The position numbers and the translations under genes were made by a program. A stretch of 44,117 bases of DNA from Deltaproteobacteria bacterium (GTDB taxonomy: Bacteria; Myxococcota_A; UBA796; GCA-2862545), in assembly GCA_016938035.1 (NCBI GenBank), contig JAFGVK010000213.1, positions 1 through 44,117 of the forward strand, in the 5' to 3' direction. Below, one piece after another: positions 14,981 to 22,770 of this stretch. The first letter of the stretch is position 1, and every line of letters starts with the position of its first letter. Below the pieces are notes generated by a model that searched no databases, was not told the origin of the DNA, and saw only the letters and a list, made by a program, of their open reading frames with translations.

Positions 14981-17900
14981 TCACACGCGCTGCCGCACCT
15001 CAGCGGCGAGGCGGGTGAACATCCAGCGCAGGAAGGGCAGGGGCTGCTCTGCCTCCTCGGGGCGGAAGCGGACCTCTAGGGTGAGCCCGTCGCGCACCGT
15101 GAACCTGCTGGGGGTGGCGGTGGCGATCCGGCCGAGGATCGGTGCGAGGGGCGAGGTGGGGTGGAGCTCAAGCACCACCCGCACCTTCAGCCAGGCCACC
15201 CGGATCACCCGGAAGCCCTTGGCATAGAGCCCGGTCTGCACCAGCCCCCCGAGGTTGCGGACCTCAGCGGGCAGCTCGCCCACCCAGCCCTCCAGGTCTT
15301 CGAGCAGGGAGTCCACCTCCTCGGGGGTCTCCGCCGAGGAGATGCGCTTGTACCAACCCAGGCGCTCTCGCACCTCTGGGATCAGCCGCTCGGGGATGAA
15401 GGCCGGCACCCTGACCTCCACGATCGGCTCGATAGCCGCGCCCTCCTGGTGGCCCCGCGCCTCCTCCACCGCCTCCTGAAGCAGCTCCAGCCACACCTCG
15501 TAGCCCACCTCGTGGATGTTCCCGGACTGCGCCTCGCCGAGCAGGTTGCCCGCCCCCCTCAGCTCCAGATCCGCGCTGGCGATCTCCAGCCCCGCCCCCA
15601 GGTGGGTGTTCTCCAGGATCACCTGCAGGCGCTTGCGCGCGTCGCGGGACAGCTCCTCCGGCGCGAGGAGCAGGGCGGTGGCGCGCTTGTCGCCGCGTCC
15701 CACCCTGCCCCGGAGCTGGTAGAGCTGCGCCAGCCCCAGCTGATCGGCCCGGTCCACGATCATGGTGTTCACGTTGGGCAGGTCCACCCCGCTCTCGATG
15801 ATGGTGGAGGCCACCAGCACGTCCACATCCCCGCGCACGAAGGAGAGCATCGCCGCCTCCAGGGCCTCGTCGCTGAGCTGCCCGTGCGCCACCCCCACCC
15901 TGGCCTCTGGCACCCAGGCGGCGATCTGAGCGGCCCGCTGGTCGATGCTCTCGACCCTGTTGTGGACCACGAACACCTGCCCCTCGCGCTCCAGCTCGCG
16001 GAGGATCGCGTCCCGCACCCGGTCGCGCCCATCGCGCGCCACCACGGTTCGGACCGAGAGGCGCTGGGTGGGCGGTGTGTTCATCACCGAGAGGGCGCGC
16101 ACCCCAGTCACCGCCTGCTCCAGCGAGCGGGGGATGGGGGTGGAGCTCATCGCGAGCAGGTCCACCTCGGCCCGCCACTGCTTGAGGCGCTCCTTCTGCC
16201 GCACACCGAAGCGGTGCTCCTCATCCACCACCACCAGGCCCAGGTCCTGGAAGCGCACCGCGCGCCCGAGCAGGCGGGAGGTGCCGATCACCACGTCGAC
16301 CCGCCCCTCCCTCAGGTCCTTGAGGGCTGCCTTCTCGGCGCGGTCATCCACAAAGCGGGAGACCATCTCCACCCGCACCGGCAACCCCTCCAGCCTGGCG
16401 CGGAAGGTCTGCAGGTGCTGGTAGGCAAGCACCGTGGTGGGGCAGAGCACCGCCACCTGCCGCCCCGACTCCACCACCCGCACCGCGGCCCGCAGCGCGA
16501 CCTCGGTCTGGCCAAAGCCCACGTCGCCGCACAGCAGCCGGTCCATCGGCCGGTCCAGGTTGAGATCCTCGTGGATTTCCTCGATGGCGCGGGCCTGATC
16601 GGGGGTCTCTTCCCACGGGAAGCGCGCCTCCACCGCCCGATAGAGCGGTCCGGGCGCCGGCACGGGCGGGCGGCGGGACAGCTCCCTGCGCGCCTGCAGC
16701 TCCAGCAGGTGCTGCGCCATCGCGAGGATGGAGTCCTTCACCCTGCGGCGGCGCCTCTCCCAGGTGACCCCCCCGAGCTTGTCCAGCTTGATCCGCCCCT
16801 CGGCCCTCGACGAGGCGTAGCGGGAGATCGCCTGGAGCTGGGTCGCGGGCAGGTAGAGCAGGTCGCCATCGCGGTACGAGAGCCGCACGAAGTCCTGCTC
16901 CACCCCCGGCTCCACCTCGACCCTCGCGAGCCCCTGGTAACGCCCCAGGCCGTGGACCCGGTGGACGACGAGATCGTCCTTCTTCAGCTCCGAGAGGGCG
17001 CTGAGGCCCTTGTCGAACAGGGCGTGGGCCCTCCTGGCGCGCTCGGTGTGGACCCTGTTGCCGAACAGGGTGCCGGCCGCGATCAGAGCCCAGCCGCTCC
17101 CCTCCGCCACAAAGCCCTGGTGCAGCACCCCCACCACCGCCGCGACCTCCTGCCGCCTCAGGGCGTGGGGCGAGGCGGCTACCGGGAGCGAGAGGCCGTG
17201 GTGGGCGAAGAGCTCCTGCAGCGCCCGCAGCCGCCCAGCCTCCACCGCGATCCCCACCCGCAGCCCCTCCTCAGCCAGGTGGCGCAGGCGAGCCACCGCG
17301 GGGGCAAGGTCCGCGCCCCGGATCCCGAAGCCGGTGGGGGCCCTGGCGCCCAGATCGACCGCGACCTCTGGCGGCGCGATGTCATAGACCCGCTGCGCCC
17401 CGCTCAGGCCGGCCATCACCGCCTCTGGCGCGACGAAGCGGGCGTCGGGGGGCACCAGCGGGCGCTCCTCCTCGTCGAGCAGGGCCCAGCGCCGCGCGGC
17501 GTCCTCCGCCTGAGCGCGGAGGGCTGCCCGCACGTCCTCTGGCGACACCACCACCTGCTCCATCCCGGCGAAGGCGGCGAGGGGGTCCCGGACCGGCACC
17601 AGCGCCGGGAGGTAGTCCCGCAGGGCGGCGGGGCGGTAGCCACCCCGGAGCTCCTCCACCAGCCTGCGCCTGAGCTGCACCCCCCTGCCCTGCTCGGCGA
17701 CCCACCGCCCCAGGGCGGCGTTGGCACGCTCCAGGGCCCGCTCGTCGACCCGCTCCTCCAGGGCAGCCACCACCCTCACCGCGGGCACCGCCTCGCGGGC
17801 CCTGCCTGTGGCGGGATCCAGCCGGCGGACCCCCTCCACCTCGTCGTCGAAAAAGTCGACACGGACGGGCTCCTTGCGCCCCATGGGCCACAGGTCCACC

Positions 17901-18409
17901 ACGTCGCCCCGCGCCGCCACCGTGCCCGGCTCCTCCACCGCGCCGACCCGCAGGTAGCCGCCCGCCCCCAACCAGGCGAGCAGCGCGTCGCGCTCGATGA
18001 CCGTCCCCTCCCGCAGCGAGAGGGTCCCCTCCCGCAGGGCCTCCGCCGAGGGCACCCGCTGCGCGAGGGCCGCCGCGGTAGCCACCACCAGCAGCGGCCC
18101 CCCCTCGTCGGCGAGGTGCAGCGCCCTCAGCCTCCCCCACACCACCTCGCGGGGCGGCGCGAACCCGTCGTAGGGCCTGCCGCCATCGGCGAAGAAGCGC
18201 TCCACCCGCGTCTTGGGGGGGAGGAAGAAGCGGAGGCCGTCCACCAGCGCCCGCGCCGCGTCCTCCTCGTCCACCACCACCAGCCAGCGCCCCCCAGGGA
18301 CCAGCTGCGAGAGGACGAAGGCCAGGGCGTCCCGCGGGAGGCCGCTCCAGCCCTTCCCCTGCCTGAGCAGGGCCTCCGCGCGCTCCAGGAAGGCGTCCCT
18401 GCGGCTCAA
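14981..18409 (-). CDS. mfd: Transcription-repair coupling factor Mfd with altered Walker A
   Basis: Mfd releases RNA polymerase stalled at DNA damage and recruits UvrA. The 1142-residue protein has the full family layout: UvrB-like N-terminal module, RNA polymerase interaction domain (DDLVVHRVHGLGRYQGL), two translocase lobes and the C-terminal D7 domain. Motifs II (VVVDEEHRFG), V (STIIESGVDLPN) and VI (QLRGRVGRG) are intact. Two motifs are not: Walker A reads GDVGFGQTE, with Gln634 in place of the invariant Lys (codon at 16508-16510), and motif III reads SSTPIPRSL instead of TATPIPRTL. ATP hydrolysis may therefore be impaired, unless position 16510 is a sequence error. The start is set at TTG 18409, overlapping the upstream stop as TTGA, since upstream in-frame sequence lies inside the neighbouring gene. 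Confidence 0.93.
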   Translation of the reverse strand: MSRRDAFLERAEALLRQGKGWSGLPRDALAFVLSQLVPGGRWLVVVDEEDAARALVDGLRFFLPPKTRVERFFADGGRPYDGFAPPREVVWGRLRALHLADEGGPLLVVATAAALAQRVPSAEALREGTLSLREGTVIERDALLAWLGAGGYLRVGAVEEPGTVAARGDVVDLWPMGRKEPVRVDFFDDEVEGVRRLDPATGRAREAVPAVRVVAALEERVDERALERANAALGRWVAEQGRGVQLRRRLVEELRGGYRPAALRDYLPALVPVRDPLAAFAGMEQVVVSPEDVRAALRAQAEDAARRWALLDEEERPLVPPDARFVAPEAVMAGLSGAQRVYDIAPPEVAVDLGARAPTGFGIRGADLAPAVARLRHLAEEGLRVGIAVEAGRLRALQELFAHHGLSLPVAASPHALRRQEVAAVVGVLHQGFVAEGSGWALIAAGTLFGNRVHTERARRAHALFDKGLSALSELKKDDLVVHRVHGLGRYQGLARVEVEPGVEQDFVRLSYRDGDLLYLPATQLQAISRYASSRAEGRIKLDKLGGVTWERRRRRVKDSILAMAQHLLELQARRELSRRPPVPAPGPLYRAVEARFPWEETPDQARAIEEIHEDLNLDRPMDRLLCGDVGFGQTEVALRAAVRVVESGRQVAVLCPTTVLAYQHLQTFRARLEGLPVRVEMVSRFVDDRAEKAALKDLREGRVDVVIGTSRLLGRAVRFQDLGLVVVDEEHRFGVRQKERLKQWRAEVDLLAMSSTPIPRSLEQAVTGVRALSVMNTPPTQRLSVRTVVARDGRDRVRDAILRELEREGQVFVVHNRVESIDQRAAQIAAWVPEARVGVAHGQLSDEALEAAMLSFVRGDVDVLVASTIIESGVDLPNVNTMIVDRADQLGLAQLYQLRGRVGRGDKRATALLLAPEELSRDARKRLQVILENTHLGAGLEIASADLELRGAGNLLGEAQSGNIHEVGYEVWLELLQEAVEEARGHQEGAAIEPIVEVRVPAFIPERLIPEVRERLGWYKRISSAETPEEVDSLLEDLEGWVGELPAEVRNLGGLVQTGLYAKGFRVIRVAWLKVRVVLELHPTSPLAPILGRIATATPSRFTVRDGLTLEVRFRPEEAEQPLPFLRWMFTRLAAEVRQRV

Positions 18410-19875
18410 CGGAGGGCGAAGCTCCCCGCGAGCAGCGCGACCCCGGCGCCCACAAAGACCCAGCCCAGGCCGGACACCGCGAACAGGCCGACGCCCACCG
18501 CGATCATCGCCCCCGCCAGCCAGCGCAGCGCCCCGAGCCCGTCGGCGCCCAGCGACTCCAGGTGCCCCGCCTCCGAGAACCACGCCGGGAGCGTCGCCTC
18601 GGCCGCAGCGAGCGGCTCGCCATCCTCGGCGCCGACCGGGGCCGTCTCAGCGCGGGCCGGCTGTCCAGCCACCGCGCGCTGCACCCGCTCCCTGTAGACC
18701 TCCAGCAGGGCCAGGGTGACCACCGCGCTGGAGAGGAAGGAGCCCACCGCCCCCAGGAAGGCCACCTCCACCGGCAGGAAGCCGGGGAGGGTGAAGAAGG
18801 TCACCAGGGCCTCCGCCCCCTGGAAGGCCACCACCGAGCCGAGCTGGAGCGGCGCCGCCAGCAGCACGCCGAGGAACAGGATCTTCAGCATCCTGCCCCG
18901 GATACCCCAGGTGAGGCGCGAAGAGCGCGAGAGGGCGGGCGCGTCGGGCTCGAGCACCGCGGCCATGTCGGTGAGCGCGAGCTGGACGGCGTAGTAGAGC
19001 CCTGGCACCACCACCTGCATCCCCAGGCTCACCGCCAGCACCCTGGCCCCGTGTGGCCCCGACACGTCGGCGAGGCGGCGCAGGGCGATCTTCACCACCC
19101 CGCCGAGGGATGCACGCCCGAAGCGGAGCTGCTCCCCCAGGACGATCCACGCGATCGCCAGGCCCGCGCCCAGCACCGTGTCCATCAGGAGCCCCCACCC
19201 GAAGGTGAGGAGGATGTTCCGCCCCGGCCCAGAGCCGGGCATCGACAGCATGAAGACCGTCCCCCACAGGAAGAGCAGCGGGGGGAGGAACAGGCTCGGC
19301 AGCCACGAGGCGCGCGACACCGTCTTGCGCTTCACCACCTGCAGCGCCGTGTAGAGGCCCAACACCCCGATCCCCACCAGCATGGCCTGCGAGAGCCCCT
19401 CTCTCGTAGCGAGGGGGAGCTCCTCCGACCAGCCCAGGAAGCCCTTGAGGTCCTCCAGCATCCACACGTCGAGGAGCGCGGCGACCAGCACCAGCGGCGC
19501 CACCACAAGCGCCCCCCTGCCCGCGGCGCGGAGGCCCAGGCCGAAGGCCCGCAGCGCGCCAACCTGCCCCTCCCACCTGGCGAGGGACCTGGTGCGCGCG
19601 GCGTCCGAGGGGGTGCCCTGGAGGATGAGGTAGAGGGCGAAGGCGTGGCCGAGCACCGGCAACACCGTCCACACCGCGTCATCCGGCGAGCGCCCCAGAT
19701 CGTACTGGCGCATCACCACCAGCGGCGCCAGGAGCCAGCTCGAGAGGAAGGCCGAGCCCCAGACCGCCAGCGGGCCGAGGGTGGCGGCCTGCGCCGCGCC
19801 CACACCGCCCAAGACCAGCACCAGGAGCACCAGACCGGCGTAGGGAAGCGGTCCCAGGCGTCGGTTCATCACCAT
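18406..19875 (-). CDS. Polytopic membrane protein of unknown function
   Basis: A 489-residue integral membrane protein with about nine or ten hydrophobic segments spread over residues 8-400, and a soluble stretch before two final helices at about 445-489 (GALRWLAGAMIAVGVGLFAV). I do not recognise a family. The ATG at 19875 is chosen because GAGGTGAG precedes it; the open frame upstream lacks protein character. Its stop overlaps the mfd start by TTGA, so the two genes are translationally coupled, which is an unexpected partnership for a repair factor. A motif at 19932-19941 on the opposite strand, shared with the upstream region of the DUF362 gene, could be its promoter. Confidence 0.75.
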   Translation of the reverse strand: MVMNRRLGPLPYAGLVLLVLVLGGVGAAQAATLGPLAVWGSAFLSSWLLAPLVVMRQYDLGRSPDDAVWTVLPVLGHAFALYLILQGTPSDAARTRSLARWEGQVGALRAFGLGLRAAGRGALVVAPLVLVAALLDVWMLEDLKGFLGWSEELPLATREGLSQAMLVGIGVLGLYTALQVVKRKTVSRASWLPSLFLPPLLFLWGTVFMLSMPGSGPGRNILLTFGWGLLMDTVLGAGLAIAWIVLGEQLRFGRASLGGVVKIALRRLADVSGPHGARVLAVSLGMQVVVPGLYYAVQLALTDMAAVLEPDAPALSRSSRLTWGIRGRMLKILFLGVLLAAPLQLGSVVAFQGAEALVTFFTLPGFLPVEVAFLGAVGSFLSSAVVTLALLEVYRERVQRAVAGQPARAETAPVGAEDGEPLAAAEATLPAWFSEAGHLESLGADGLGALRWLAGAMIAVGVGLFAVSGLGWVFVGAGVALLAGSFALR

Positions 19876-19944
19876 ACTCACCTCAAAGAGGAGCGGTCTA
19901 ACCAGAGGAGCGCGCGCGCGCCCACTCGGCAAACCGTATCCCGT

Positions 19945-19972
19945 GCGACAGGGCAGGCGCTCCCGCTGTCGC
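19945..19972. promoter_or_regulatory. Inverted repeat upstream of the matrixin sigma-54 promoter
   Basis: GCGACA (19945-19950) and TGTCGC (19967-19972) are inverted around 16 bp, with GGG and CCC just inside. The centre is about 80 bp before the inferred start of transcription, a typical enhancer position. The half-site GCGACA is also part of the palindrome upstream of sbp. Confidence 0.35.
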
Positions 19973-20011
19973 GTCAGACACGGTCACAGGGCGCCACAGG
20001 GCGTCAGCGCA

Positions 20012-20027
20012 TGGCACGGACCTTGCG
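20012..20027 (+). promoter_or_regulatory. Sigma-54 (-24/-12) promoter for the matrixin gene
   Basis: TGGCACG-GACC-TTGCG matches the sigma-54 consensus perfectly over both conserved blocks and has the required GG-to-GC spacing. It ends 23 nt before the ATG at 20051, leaving room for a start of transcription at about 20038. Confidence 0.72.
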
Positions 20028-20050
20028 GAAGGAGGGGGCGAGAGGTCCCC

Positions 20051-20746
20051 ATGCTGCTCGCCGCCCTGACCACCGCCGCCCTCGCCTTCACCGTCAACCA
20101 GACCGACGACGGCAGGGAGCTGCGCTGGATCGAGCTGCCGGTGCTGGTGGCCTACGACGGCGCCGAGGCCCCCGCCAACCTCACGGAGGCGCAGCAGCTG
20201 GAGGCGCTGCAGGGCGCGATGGAGGCCTGGAGCCACCTGGACGAGAGCGCGCTGGCCCTGGAATTCGGCGAGCCCGAGCCCTTCGACGCGCAGGAGGCGG
20301 GGAGCGTCAGCTGGGAGCGCGGCTGGCAGGGCAACGCCGAGGCCGTCGCCCGCATCACCTCCTGGGCCACCGAGTCCGGCGTGCTGCTGGGCTACGAGAT
20401 CGTGCTCAACGCCGACCTCGACTGGTCCACCGACGGCGCCGAGGGCGCGTGGGACCTGCAGGGCGCGCTCACCCACGAGCTGGGCCACGCGATCGGCCTG
20501 GGCCACAACGACTCGGACGACGAGGCCACCATGTTCCCCACCGCCCGCGAGGGCGAGCTGCTCAAGCGCGACCTGGCGTGGGACGACGAGGACGCCGCCC
20601 GCTACCTGTACCCTGTGGGCGGCACCGCCGCGGCCCTGCTGCCAGCCCTGGGGTGCACCACCAGCCCGATGAACCCCACCTACTTGGTGGCGCTGCTCCC
20701 GCTGGCCCTGCTCCGCAGGCGGAGCGCCGCGGCCGCTACGCGCTAG
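20051..20746 (+). CDS. Exported matrixin-type zinc metalloprotease with MYXO-CTERM-like tail
   Basis: A 231-residue secreted protease. A signal peptide covers about residues 1-15. The zinc site HELGHAIGLGH places ligands at His142, His146 and His152 with catalytic Glu143, and a Met (EATMFP) follows as the Met-turn expected in metzincins. The last 27 residues read LGC, a hydrophobic stretch (YLVALLPLALL) and RRR, the pattern of MYXO-CTERM sorting signals, so the protein is probably anchored or processed at the cell surface. The frame extends upstream to 19943, but the ATG at 20051 has GAGAGG before it and begins the signal peptide. A consensus sigma-54 promoter lies immediately upstream. Confidence 0.9.
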   Translation: MLLAALTTAALAFTVNQTDDGRELRWIELPVLVAYDGAEAPANLTEAQQLEALQGAMEAWSHLDESALALEFGEPEPFDAQEAGSVSWERGWQGNAEAVARITSWATESGVLLGYEIVLNADLDWSTDGAEGAWDLQGALTHELGHAIGLGHNDSDDEATMFPTAREGELLKRDLAWDDEDAARYLYPVGGTAAALLPALGCTTSPMNPTYLVALLPLALLRRRSAAAATR

Positions 20747-21648
20747 CGTGATCCGAACCGAACCCCCTGGGGCAGCTTCGTCCTCGGGCCCCGACGGGCG
20801 AAGCCTGGTCCCGAAGGGGGGAGGACGCTCGACGGCCACGATCATCGTCTGGCCCAAGGGCTGCTCACCGCTCGCCGTGCTGGCGGAGGGAGAGGGTGCC
20901 GCCAGCGCGCTGAGGTCCTAACGACCGACGGCCCTATGGCCGCCGCCAAGGTCGCTTCGCCCTCCTTCGTGTCCCCCGTTTGGGCCGGGGGCTGCGTCCC
21001 CCCCCCTCCCCCCTGCTGGGGGCTCTCCGCCCCCTCTCCCCCTGCGCGACCGGGCGCTCCCCCCGTGCCGGAGGCCCCCCGCGTGACCCACTTGGGCGAA
21101 CCGCTCAGCAGAGAGGCCCCGGCCCTGACCGCGCACGGGGGGCCGAGAGCTTCGATCGGCCGGACCCTCTGCGGTTGAAGGGGACGGCGAACCAGCCACG
21201 CTCACCCCTATGGGGAAATAGCGTTCGAGGGTGGTCCCGCTCCGCAGTCTTCGGGGACGCTCACGCCGCCTGATCGGGGAGCTCCGGGCACGAAGGAGAG
21301 GTGTCTTGATGAGGGCGGCGAGCCCAGAGGTCGCGGCCAGGGCGTTCGCCGGCGCAGGGCGGGGCCTCCGCGACCCGGAGGAGCAAGATCAGGGTGGAAC
21401 GGTGCACACCGCCTGATCGCCGGGGATCCGGGGCAGCAGGCGGCGTGGCCGAGAGGGACAGCTACCGCGGAGCGGTTCCGTTCAACGAGGATCAAGGCCC
21501 GCGCGACCACGCGATGAACCGCGGGCGAACCGGCGCCGGTCCACTAGCCGGACTGTCTCACAGGAAGCGCTTCATGCGACGGGCGTGGTCTCCTGATCAC
21601 CGCTCCTAGCGCCCCCGCGCCGGACAGGGGCGCGCAGGCGCCGCCCGG
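20747..21648. other. 900-bp non-coding stretch
   Basis: No defensible gene on either strand. It holds a C-rich tract with a CCCCC-TGCT-GGGGG hairpin near 21010, a CCCC-TAT-GGGG hairpin at 21205-21215, and a 37-bp dispersed repeat at 21539-21575. A short string near 21440 (GTGGCCGAGAGG) resembles a tRNA D-arm, but no T arm or acceptor stem can be found. Confidence 0.5.
21539..21575 (+). repeat. Dispersed 37-bp repeat, copy A
   Basis: Matches 39170-39206 on the opposite strand at 32 of 37 positions without gaps; the shared core is AGCCGGAC, GTCTCACAGG and GCGCTTCAT. Read on the minus strand, it encodes EALPVRQSG followed by TAG; the other copy encodes EARPVRPSG followed by TGA in the same frame, which suggests remnants of the same coding tail. 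Confidence 0.7.
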
Positions 21649-22641
21649 CTAGTTGTCGAGCGAGTCCAGGTCGATGCCGTCGTCCACCTCGGGCAGGTCG
21701 TCGAGCCTGAGGCCCAGGTCTCCCCCCCGAGCCGCCGGCTCCTCCACGGGCTCCTCGTCGTCGGTGATCTGGAACACGTCCAGCTCCGCCCCCCAGGCGT
21801 CCGCCTTGAGCAGGTGCTCCACCTCGGCGAGATCCGTGGCCTCGGGCAGGGTGGGGTCGCAGAGGAGGATGTACCAGTCCTTGGTGACCTTGCTCTCCTG
21901 ATCGAGGAATTCGGCGAATTGCGGGAGCTGCTCGTTCTTCTCCAGCTCGTGCAGGGAGGGCACGGACTGACCGGAGCGGATGCAGTGGGTGTAGCGCCGC
22001 GCCATCTCGGCGTTCAGCTCCTCTGCCACCTTCTCGCGGCAATTGCCGATCTTCTTGCGCCGCCCCTTCTCGCACACCGCCAGCAGCGCCCGCCCCTGGA
22101 AGGTGCGCCACTTGTTCTCCAGGGAGTCGTTGCGGGCGATGCGAGCCTCCTCGGTCTTCTCGACGAGCTCCTGCTTGGTCACCCGCAGCTCCACCACCAG
22201 GGCCTCCTTCTCCTCCACCGCGCGGGCCAGCTTCACCGACAGGTCGGCCAGCTCGGTCTGGGCGCGCTCCAGCTCGGCGCGGAGGGCGTTGCGCTCCTCG
22301 GCGAGCATCCGCCCCTTGGAGGCGCGAGAGGTCATCTCAGCCTGGAGCTCCTGAACCTGCGCGGTCTTGGCCTGCACCCTGGCCTCCAGGGTGTCGACCT
22401 TGGTCTGAGCCTCCTCCAGGTCCTGCGCCGCCTCCTCCACCAGCGGAGCGCAGGCCGCCTCCAGCTCCTCCTGAGTGGGCAGGCGCGGCACCTCGACCAC
22501 CTCTGGCGCCTGCCTTGTCAGCAGCCAGGTCGCGAGGCTGCCCGCCACCACCCCCGCGCTGAGGGCGACGCCCACCGTGAGCGCAGGGAGGAGAAACCGT
22601 GTGAGCGGGCTCTTGGGCTTGTAGTCGAGATCTTCTTCCAC
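21649..22641 (-). CDS. Membrane-anchored coiled-coil protein
   Basis: A 330-residue protein with one N-terminal transmembrane helix (about 13-42, LLPALTVGVALSAGVVAGSL), a long coiled coil (about 70-175, heptads rich in Glu, Lys and Leu), a Cys-containing globular part at 185-290 (ICs at CEKGRRKKIGNC and HCIRSG) and an acidic tail. Most of the protein should lie in the periplasm or the cytoplasm depending on helix orientation; the short acidic and basic N-terminus favours N-in. No known family is recognised. The start codon is GTG, preceded by AAGGGAGA. Function unknown, possibly a structural envelope component. Confidence 0.78.
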   Translation of the reverse strand: MEEDLDYKPKSPLTRFLLPALTVGVALSAGVVAGSLATWLLTRQAPEVVEVPRLPTQEELEAACAPLVEEAAQDLEEAQTKVDTLEARVQAKTAQVQELQAEMTSRASKGRMLAEERNALRAELERAQTELADLSVKLARAVEEKEALVVELRVTKQELVEKTEEARIARNDSLENKWRTFQGRALLAVCEKGRRKKIGNCREKVAEELNAEMARRYTHCIRSGQSVPSLHELEKNEQLPQFAEFLDQESKVTKDWYILLCDPTLPEATDLAEVEHLLKADAWGAELDVFQITDDEEPVEEPAARGGDLGLRLDDLPEVDDGIDLDSLDN

Positions 22642-22770
22642 GGCGTCTCCCTTGGGGCGGGGAGGATATCACGGGAGTGATCTCGGGAACAGCGCGGAGG
22701 CCGGCGCTGACAGCAGCCTGACCTCCCAGCGACCTGGGCGCTCGCAGCGGCCCTCCAGCGGGCGCCGCCC

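Noticed and set aside
14644..15079. Stop-free plus-strand frame with protein-like stretch
   Set aside because: No start codon with a ribosome binding site, overlaps the end of mfd, and no family resemblance; frames of this length are expected by chance at this base composition.
21430..21500. tRNA-like string GTGGCCGAGAGG
   Set aside because: Only the D-arm resembles a tRNA; no anticodon stem, T loop or acceptor stem can be paired.
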